This document shows, piece after piece, positions 42,912 to 64,000 of a DNA stretch of 64,000 nt. Position 1 is the first letter of the stretch. Each line of letters opens with the position of its first letter. Position numbers and translations under genes: made by a program. The notes below the pieces were generated by a model. The model had not been told where the DNA came from. It saw only the letters and a list, made by a program, of their open reading frames with translations, and did no database searches. Origin of the DNA: Tubiluchus corallicola. Its lineage: Eukaryota > Priapulida > Priapulimorpha > Priapulimorphida > Tubiluchidae. The DNA is taken from positions 1,535,001 through 1,599,000 of the forward strand of contig JAQGDQ010000008.1 of assembly GCA_030141605.1 (NCBI GenBank), written 5' to 3'.

Positions 42912-44876
42912 AATGTCCAGTTTTAAGAATCCAACCAAGCAATTTTTGGTATTAAAATTGAATTTGTAATAATAACAATTAAATGAGAAATTCAATTATT
43001 AATCATTATTGATTTTATTCAATACAATTAAAGTTTTATTCCACATTGGAATGATATATGCACTTCCACATGGAAACTGTGTTATAATGGTGATATTTGA
43101 TAGCAAGATTTTTTATTACAATAACTTAACTTATGCTGCTTCATGCAATTTCAATTCCCATTTATTAACACTACATACTTTTTAGCATCGCCACTGCATG
43201 ACAAAAATTTAAAATCTTTTCGTTCTAACCGATTCTTATTGAAATATCTATGCTGTATGAAAGTTGCATATGTGGGTGCTATGCAGATGGTAATACTGTA
43301 ATTATAAATTAATAGCAATAACTATTACCCTCAAAATAATTTTAGTTTTCGTAGTTCGTACGGAACCATGGTTTCAATAATTTGCTCAAGATCTGAGACG
43401 TACATGAAACTATTATGTACAATTAAAATGCATACAACTGATAACTGCATTTCTACAGTACTATTTTCTTTATTGTTAGTTTTATATACATCTACATAAT
43501 TACAAGTTAGTGAAATCACAATGGTAAAAAAAATGACAAAGGTAATGCAATTTTAATGAGTAAAACTGCAGTAGAGAATACAAGATTGTGTAGCTTGCAT
43601 TTTTTCTACAGTACTTAAAATTATAATTAATTTCAAACAGTGTAATTACAGTAAACTTTGTGATTTACCTCAATTTGTGATAACATTACATGTATGGTGG
43701 CGCAAACGTCACAAATTTGCTACACTTTAAACGTAATTACGCCCTTATATTCAATTTGCATTTACAAATTTGCCTATCTTTCAGTTGTGCAGTCACTGCC
43801 CTAGAATTTTAAACAATTACGTAACCTAGCCCTAAATGATAAAATCATAATTAGACATTTATTTGCAAACACCAGTAAAAGCATCCTTGACTAACAATTT
43901 CTATAAAGGTAGTAGCAAAAGTTAAGACAATTCGAAAACTATATCTTATATACTTGCAAATCGTACGCATTTTGCATATGCCAGATCACAGGCACATGTT
44001 ACTTCTATATTTCATGGATTATTTTAAAATAGTTGTAACAATTGACTAGTATACTTCCAGAGTATTTAAGATTCACAACAATTAACAGTACACTAAAATG
44101 AAAATTCATGTAAAGAGCTTCATAAACAATGAAGAATTGCACTAGATCTTCTATAATTTCTAAATCTTATAATCTGAAATTACAGTTTTAAACTCCAACA
44201 ACATATAAAACATGTATCTCTATTAAGCCTGTGATATGATAACGTGAAAAACACGCACAATTTAAAATTAGATGATTAAAGTTACTACATATCAATATAA
44301 ATGATTATTTTTATAAACTAAACTTTTTATTGTCAGTTCATCAAACATATTAAATTGTTAGCAGCAGTATAAAATCTGTTGCTATTAATTAAACTAACCC
44401 TGAGATAGTTATAATATACTGAAAGCATAGGTCTGGCCAAACTCTTGTTAAATTCAAACTGCTTGTAAATTTATAATTCTTTTTCACAGGTCTTTGGGTT
44501 CAAGTTGCAGATGAAGTGAAATTCAGAATTGTCATCAGAGTCAATGCTAGTTAATTTGATCAAATCAAACCTTACTTTCTATCATCATCACTAACAGATG
44601 GGCTCTCATACATGTGTAAATAATCACGTACTCAATATTTCATAATTTTCGGCTATTCTTTGGCCCCTAAAAACTCTAGTTAAGCACACTTGATTCATAT
44701 CAACGTAATCATATTCAATTAACGTGTTTATTAATTGTTATATTACAGGCACATCTGAAAATAAACTTTTCATCATACATAATCTGTTTTCTACCTACCT
44801 ATCACGAAATATATTGGCAAATTAGTACTATAATTAGCTATTCCATGACACAGTTTTTAATCAAAACTGAAGAATT
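42912..44876. other. intergenic interval between convergent lysozyme and AGXT2 genes
   Basis: AT-rich 3' flanking DNA of both genes with no coding motif. Likely poly(A) signals are ATTAAA at 42951-42956 (plus, lysozyme) and AATAAA at 44727-44732 (minus, AGXT2). Confidence 0.6.
44727..44732 (-). terminator. poly(A) signal AATAAA of AGXT2
   Basis: AATAAA on the minus strand about 145 bases past the AGXT2 stop. Another AATAAA overlaps the stop codon itself (44876-44881) and is less likely to be used. Confidence 0.4.
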
Positions 44877-57270
<12,394 letters not shown>

Positions 57271-57659
57271 TTTTTCAATTTGCACGTGCTTTGAGCTGAA
57301 AATCAATAACAGCACAAGTTTCAGAGAGAACATGAATGGCAAATGTTTTTGAACAGTATAAAAACAGTTTCCAAATCATACCGTGGCAATGCAGAACTGC
57401 TGTGAAGGAAGTATTTCATTTCCTTCACCTCTTGTCCATACCAGTAACTGACATACATAGCAATACTTAAGGGAGTCTTTTGTAATATTTACAGCATACT
57501 ATGTCTCTGATACCAGCACGTTCTTTTACATTAATAGATGTGACATAATTAAGATTCTGCATATAACAAATTCTGCAAGTAGCATATGGCAGAATCTTCG
57601 TAGAAATCAACCGTTTATTTATTACGTCTCTAATTTTGAAATCGTGATAACTTCGAAAT

Positions 57660-58400
57660 TAAAACAGCTACAGTCAGGAAACTTGCAGGGAGCCACCTGA
57701 GGGTGGGGGACTAACAATGGTAAGGTAACCGGTGATCTCGGGTCAAAGGGCCAAGGACACTGAACATTGGTCAGTTTTTCCGTTGTCGCTCAATTCCTCC
57801 CAGGGCTTTGAGTTAATTAAGTCCTGTAGGGTAAATAGGGTACTCCTGTAGATGTGCATTAAATATTTTTTGGAAGTTGAAGTCTAGGAAAGTTCCGAGT
57901 TAGGAGCCAAAATGTGAAAATTAAGGCAAACAGGTTTGTCACTGAACTCCTTTTTACAGTATTGGACTAGGAGTCAACGTTTCTGCATGTATGGTCAGTG
58001 TGGGCAGATGGGTGGTTGTAGACGTACATTAAGTATTTTCGGAAAGTGGGAGTGGCCAGGTCACAAGACATGCGCAAAAGTGTTAAAATGGGGTCTGTTC
58101 AATAACTCCATAAGCATGAGAGCTAGAATCAGGAAAGTTGCAGAGTGGGTGCCTAACCTAGGTAGACACAGAGCAGTATGAGAATCATGACCTCTGGGCT
58201 AAAGGGCACAGCAGCAGGATCCAAAATGTGAAAATTAGGATAAATGACTTTTACCTTCAACTCCTCTTATAGTATTTGAGTAGGAGTCACTGATTATGCA
58301 TGTATGGATAACAGAGTAAGAGTAGATGTGTATTAAGCATTTTTCAAAAAGTGGGCATGGCCAGGTCACATGACATAGGCAAAAGTGTTAAAATGGGGTT
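57660..58400. repeat. diverged, irregular tandem repeats of about 170-310 bp
   Basis: CCAAAATGTGAAAATTA occurs at 57907 and 58221. GTAGATGTGCATTAA-like segments occur near 57848, 58018 and 58322. GTGGCCAGGTCACA with GCAAAAGTGTTAAAATGGGG occurs twice. Order is kept but spacing varies (about 170 and 304 bases), as in an old tandem array with deletions. Confidence 0.75.
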
Positions 58401-60328
58401 GCAATAAAATGCATTTCCTGGGTAATCAAGCACGGAGAATTCAGTAATAGCAAAATTATGATTTTAAGACAAAGATCAAGTCAGCAAAGATTCAGCACTT
58501 GCAGTTTTGATCTATGTAATATTCTTGCCCGTTACCTCCTGGGTCCTCACAAGGTGACTGTCTTGGTCAATTTGGCACTCTTTTACTAAGTAAGTGAATG
58601 TAGGGTCTACATGGCAAAATGCTGTATGTTACAACTTCATGAACAAGTTTACTCTGGCCACACTGAAACAAAGACTAATATAATAGTTGAACACCAACAA
58701 AGTGTGCATAGGATAATCATTACTAACTTTTGCACCCATTTAATATATTGTTAATGTATTACTTATTATGTACTCTGCTAGCTCTATGTCCCAGTGAAGT
58801 ATAATGCAACAGATTTACGGTTCGGATATTGTGTACTGCCAAGTTTCTTACGCTTACGTTAGAAGCTGATTGGTATAGTTTGGTTTTCTGACAAACCCAC
58901 GCAAAGGAAAACAATTGCAGCTTAGTGCCACAAAAATGTGTGATTTGAAGTGTTAAAGTGCTGGGCAGCCGTGAGCCCTGTAACTACTGGGTGATTCAGT
59001 TAACAGGCGGTAAATAGAACAGCAGAAATTTTCAGCATAAAGACAATGAATTTGAATTTAATTAAGGGTACATTAACCGATTTTGAAAAGTACTGACTTA
59101 TTTGTAATGTTCTGGTGACAAATACTTCAGTGTACCAAAGGACGTTGTTATTTCAGGACAGTTAGAGTAAAACAAAGCAAAAAAACTCAAAGAGTTTTCC
59201 AATTACTGTGAAGCAAAAAAATAAATGAAATTTATGTTTATATCTTAAAAACTCTACAATTTGTTTGTCAGCAAAAAACTTGCAAAAAATAATTGCAAAT
59301 GAGAGGTTCAGTTGCAACAGACTTGCAATGTTAGTTGCTAGTAAGACCAGGAACTTGTAGTAACACAATATAAGTCAGGGTCAAAATCCGTTTAAAAAAC
59401 ACCTATTACAAACCTTGCTCACTGTATGCTTTTACATTAGGTCCAAGTGAGTATGTAATGTTATATTTAATTGTATATTAAAAAGGAATATAGAGATATT
59501 CATTAATGAAACAGCCCCGTTGCCCGAGGATGGTTTGCAATTTCAAAAAAACACAGGAACATTGTGGTTGTAAATAAAGTCACGATGATTTTTGTCACTA
59601 AAAAGTTTGTGCTGCAATTAATATTAAGTCATAGATTCCCATTTGATAAATCAATTAATGAGACATTTTTGAGAAAACATACTTATAATATGGAAGGATA
59701 CTTGATGATGTAGTAAAATTAATAATCTGGCATGATCAATTATCACCACTGAAGTGACCTGTTAGGAAATAATGTTGATTTTATAACAACTTAAATGCCT
59801 AACATAATAGTGATGATGTTTTAAAACAAAGGAATACCTGTTCATCACATAACAGTTCAGTTTATTTATTATGCCTACATATTACTATTATTCAGTTATT
59901 TTGGTGCCAGCTCTCTTGGTCATGTAATAAATAGTGGCGGGTTTATATCAAAATTTACAGCGATTCCAATGCCGAATCCGGTTCTACTAGAAGTGTTGAT
60001 TAGCAATACTACTGTCGATGTCGACATCAAAAACACTGATGGATGCATATTTTACTGTAAACTTTCACTTTTCAGTTTGGAATGATTCACATTATGGCAG
60101 TATAAAAGGTACACTTGATTTTTTTTATTAAACTGAGTGAGGTTGCATATTTCAGGGAAACAACTGACTGCAGGTAGAGAATTCCACAGATAAAAAGTCA
60201 GTTAGAAAAACTGGATTAGTAGCTATTCTACATCTATCGATGTCCAGACTAAGACTACGAGAAGCAAAAAAATAAGTACTATGAATGAATTGTCTGCATT
60301 TAGTCCTTAAAGCATAAAAAAACCATCC

Positions 60329-60745
60329 ACTTACATAAAGCTTAAAAAATTCGTCTTGAAATTTTATACCACTTACATACTGCCTTTTTGCATACAGGAC
60401 TTGCATCGGCAGTAACACTGTATAAAACACGTAAATCTAAACACCAGCAACGACCGTTAGACGCAGCCATTTTGACGATAAGTCATTTGAAACTAGTTTA
60501 GATAACACTGAGTAAAGTTGAAAAAATGATCAGAGCATTCACGGCGCACACAAAGTAAAATTTTACTGTATCTTGTCAACAAGATTAAAAATACATTTTT
60601 TGGCTAGTCAGTGGTGCACCTGGAGAGTAAGACAGCAACATTTTACCAATTGGTGAAAGCATTTTAAATAATTAATAATTTTCTTTTCTAGTTACATAAG
60701 TTTTTCAAGCAGGTAAGCGAAATGCTAAATAACATAACTTTGCAT
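60329..60745. repeat. dispersed repeat of unknown class, copy 2
   Basis: Collinear with 33271-33664 in the same orientation, with substitutions and small gaps throughout. Copy 2 includes extra sequence near 60430-60475. Confidence 0.75.
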
Positions 60746-61588
60746 GGAAAGTTCTTTGATACATACTATAACATTTCGTTTTCTTCACCTGATTTACGTT
60801 GCTCGTATATGACGTCATGTAAAATTGCTATAAAGTAATATGATTTTTTAAGGCAATTTTCCTGAAACCTACTTCAGGTACACCTTTTCTTATCATTTAA
60901 TATGCAGCCAGAGGTCCAGAGGCATATTCCACAGACGTAGTGATCTACTGCAGAAGTATACCATTTTCAATTGCAACAAGACAATAAAGCAGTCCAAAGT
61001 CATTGGTAGTAAGTATTTAAAATCGTACACATTTAAGTATCTTTAAAAAAGTTTCAAATTTCTAGTCTTGAATGGTGGTTACTTGTTAGTTCTTGTAGTC
61101 TCTATCACTGTTTTAAACATTACAGAATCATTTTAAGAATTGAATGAAGCTCGAATACACTGCAACTGAGACAGAATCCGTAAAGGAAAACTGCAAATAC
61201 AATTATTACTTTCGCCACTCACCGTGTACAACCTAATTATTTTAATTATGCTAATGTTGTATGTATTACCTTGGATTTGATTCCCAGTGACCCAGACCCG
61301 ACCAATCGTGCAGACTGTGCGTACTACGTACAGTACCTTGTGACAGTATGGTAAGTCACCATCACCATACACAGGTCATTAAAGAAGTGATTTTCAGTTT
61401 CGTCTACGCCTAATCTAAGAGTCAAGGTACGCTTCTCGAAAAGACTCGTAGTGGCTTACTCATTGCAGATTTATCCAATCCAGTGGATTTGACAGAAACA
61501 ACAATCCAGAAACTCCAAATATTTCCATATGCTCTTGCCTTTTAGGTGGCAGGAAAATTCCTCATTCCAACTTATCAGCCACTCATTG

Positions 61589-62245
61589 ATCACTCTTGTC
61601 CAACACATCAGTATTAAATACCGTGGATTACACATAGATAGTAATATGAAATGGCAAACTCGCATTTCTACAATAACAACTAAATTAAATAAAACGGCGG
61701 GTATTTTTGCAAAGCTTTGACACTTTACTAAAACAAATATTTGAAAATGTTCTACTTTGCCTTAGTGTATCCGTCCAATACGTCATGTTGTCGTGCTGGC
61801 AAACTAAGCGATACATATTGCAACCTTTAGTATCAGTACATAACAAAGTAGTTAAATTTATGATCTTTGCTAATCACAGAGACCATGCAACGCCATCTTA
61901 TTTACAGCTTAAAGTATTAAAAATCGGAAATTTCTACAAACTCGAACTATTCAAATTAATGAATAAATTCAATAACCGCCAATTACCTGAACATTGTACT
62001 AATTATTTTACTTTAATCCACAATGTTCATTCACACTACACAAGATCTTCCAGTAGGGGTCACTTTTAACCAGCACGATTAAATGCAACTTATGGTTTAA
62101 GTTCATTACAGCACAATGGAATTATATTACGGAACAACATGCCTCATAATATAACTTCCTCTCCTTCTGTAAAGGTAGCTTCTAATTTCTATAAAAAAAA
62201 TTTTAATCAGCAAATATTCTTTCGTGTAGAAGCTTTTGCTTTTTT
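61589..62245 (+). pseudogene. LINE reverse-transcriptase C-terminal relic
   Basis: Frame pieces read YRGLHIDSNMKWQTRIS and TTKLNKTAGIFAKL; then, after a frameshift, FANHRDHATPSYLQLKVLKI and HNVHSHYTRSSS; then, after a stop, NGIILRNNMPHNI. This order (G-x-x-I-D near the thumb, then a P-x-x-x-x-L-x-x-L segment, the Y-x-T-R-S-S motif, and a final L-W-N-x-x-P-like block) is the C-terminal third of CR1/Jockey-type reverse transcriptases. Frame breaks show it is dead. Confidence 0.75.
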
Positions 62246-62799
62246 ATTTACGTGTGTCATTTGCACGAGTGTATTTTTTTACACATGTGACTTTACAATT
62301 TTATTTTTTGCTTACATAAATATAGAAAGCATATAAACTATATGGATTGGATTTATAACATTGCTATTAATTCTGCATTGGCTCAGCTAGATTATCTTGT
62401 CATTGCAGGCTGCCTAAGTAATTTACTAGTAAATGATCTTTTTAAGTAGTATCAATCGAAGTGCTCATATGGTATTTATCTAATTACTGTAGTTAAACCA
62501 AAAATAAAGTCTCATTAACATTGGCTACAAATCTTCATAGTTGAAATTCTCTTGTTTGACTATTTTTTCAACTTTCATTTATCTTCCAAGCAATGCAAAT
62601 TAATTCTCAAATTACTACAGTTTCGTTCGATGCCACTTCTATTTAAAAGCTGCATAACCTGCTATAATTTTTGAGCATCAAGATGATATTTACAGGAAGG
62701 TAATTTTATATGTGCGCATCATCAAAATTTTTTAAACATATGTGTAGTGTGTACGTATTATGTATTGTCAAGGATATATAATTGCTGATTATAATATAT

Positions 62800-62875
62800 G
62801 TATGTGTGTGTATGTATATATACAGTCTATATATATATATATATGTGTGTGTATATGTGTGTATGTGCATATCTG

Positions 62876-62915
<40 letters not shown>

Positions 62916-62936
62916 CGTGTGCGTGTGCGTGTGCGT

Positions 62937-62980
<44 letters not shown>
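62800..62980. repeat. TG/TA/CG mixed microsatellite
   Basis: Short (TG)n and (TA)n runs alternate, followed by a GTGTGC block repeat and a final (GT)n. Several open frames through it are repeat by-products. Confidence 0.95.
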
Positions 62981-62981
<1 letters not shown>

Positions 62982-64000
62982 AAATTGCTATGTGTAAACT
63001 AAGCATTTCCCATTACAAATATTAGTTATTTTCTAATATGTTCAATATTTTCTATCTCCTTAATAATTAGTTTTGTTTATTTAATACTATACAATAATTA
63101 GCCTTCTCTTATCATAGACATTACTGTCATTATCTTCTTCAGTTTTGCTTGTAAGTCGTCACAATAAATCATATCAAATTATGAACTAATTCAATTTAAA
63201 TTAATCCTCATTGTCTTGTTACATTAATATACAAATAATAGTTATATAAATTTTACACAGGCCCCGTTAACTAATTATACCATCTAATATGTAAAGGGAG
63301 TGTATAAATGACCGCTTGGTCCTACACTCCCCTCACATAAACCAAATTTGCATATTTAGGTAATATTACTTTTGTAAGCGTATTCTGTTTTATGTGAAAT
63401 AAAAATATCATAGTTCATAGTTCAGTCAGATTCTTATAACTCTGGACACTTGAAGTCTGCCAACAAAACGTTGTCTTTCTGTAATAGCTTAATTGGTGAA
63501 GTAAATAGTAATCCGGTTAAGTGAATGGCAGCAACTAGATCATCTGAACGGAGGCGTGCAAATTTACGTGTGCATTATTAAAGCGGTCTAGAGGAAGAGT
63601 ACAATAAAAGCGGGAAGAGGAGAGATACAGTAGGGTGGGAAGGAACCCAACCCATCACACGACAAAAGTGGATAGAGAATTTACTTTGCTAAACACTATA
63701 AATGGTTTGCAAAATGAACTATACTATAATTTTAGTATGCACAAGGACTACTGTGTGACATCACACTATTTTTCACTTCTAACTGCTGTCCTGTTTTGTT
63801 GCAATATTTTCTCATTGTGAACAAAATTGCATTTTGCTCCAATTAGACATATTTTACCTTCTTATAGTATTTGCATAATACTTTCACTTTTCCAAAGTTT
63901 ATGCCTAAATCTTTACGAACTCCAAAACAATTCACCATTCCCTCATGATATTACTGACAGATTTTAATTGCTTTACTTTTTCTCAACTTAACAGCATTCT

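Larger units (their letters stand above)
57271..64000. other. gene-free flank upstream of AGXT2
   Basis: Apart from the repeats listed separately, no exon with a recognisable motif was found. A small open stretch at 61288-61350 has splice-like borders but is better read as part of a tRNA-like repeat on the minus strand. An inverted repeat, GGGAGTGTA with TACACTCCC, lies at about 63296-63331. Confidence 0.55.

Noticed and set aside
61288-61350. Possible exon with AG and GTAAGT borders and a chitin-binding-like DPTN..C.YY string
   Set aside because: Too short, lacks the needed cysteines and has no partner exons. The reverse strand there has a GGGAATCAAATCC B-box-like motif, so a tRNA-like repeat is more likely.

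Overview
The window is AT-rich animal nuclear DNA. Protein-coding genes are broken into small exons by long introns with GT-AG borders. DNA-transposon relics, SINE-like copies, LINE fragments and many microsatellites fill the introns and the gene-free flanks. A six-cysteine peptide of the CHH/ITP family, known mainly from arthropods, nematodes and relatives, sits next to an i-type lysozyme. This points to an ecdysozoan (arthropod or relative). I cannot go further from sequence alone, and no species is claimed.

Layout. 1-4.4 kb: no recognisable gene. 4.47-5.48 kb: a one-kilobase compound tetranucleotide array. 5.56-9.58 kb, minus: a complete three-exon DEG/ENaC sodium channel gene (530 aa). 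10.4-14.3 kb, plus: a CHH/ITP-like neuropeptide gene (124 aa, two coding exons, and a possible extra upstream exon). 14.3-19.4 kb: gene-free. 19.4-37.8 kb, minus: a complete MCM4 replicative helicase gene, 18 coding exons and 861 aa. 40.1-42.9 kb, plus: a secreted i-type lysozyme with an added N-terminal coiled coil (three exons, 232 aa). 44.9-57.3 kb, minus: a complete mitochondrial alanine-glyoxylate aminotransferase 2 gene (AGXT2), 12 exons and 519 aa. Inside one AGXT2 intron, on the opposite strand, lies an intact single-exon ethanolamine kinase gene (50.06-51.11 kb). 57.3-64 kb: no gene, but tandem repeats, a LINE relic and a TG/TA microsatellite.

The exon models were built by hand. Candidate exons were recognised from conserved protein motifs, then joined only where GT and AG borders and codon phase agreed across every junction. 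All five spliced models close to an exact multiple of three. MCM4 and AGXT2 come out within a few residues of the usual family length, which is a strong internal check. The genes are not an operon and have unrelated jobs: ion channel, peptide hormone, DNA replication, antibacterial enzyme, amino-acid metabolism and phospholipid synthesis.

The observations most worth a second look are the divergent CHH-like peptide with its in-frame alternative signal exon, the coiled-coil lysozyme with a shifted catalytic aspartate, the ethanolamine kinase nested in AGXT2, the tetranucleotide array whose blocks change largely by single substitutions, and several short non-autonomous transposons present in related copies in neighbouring introns.
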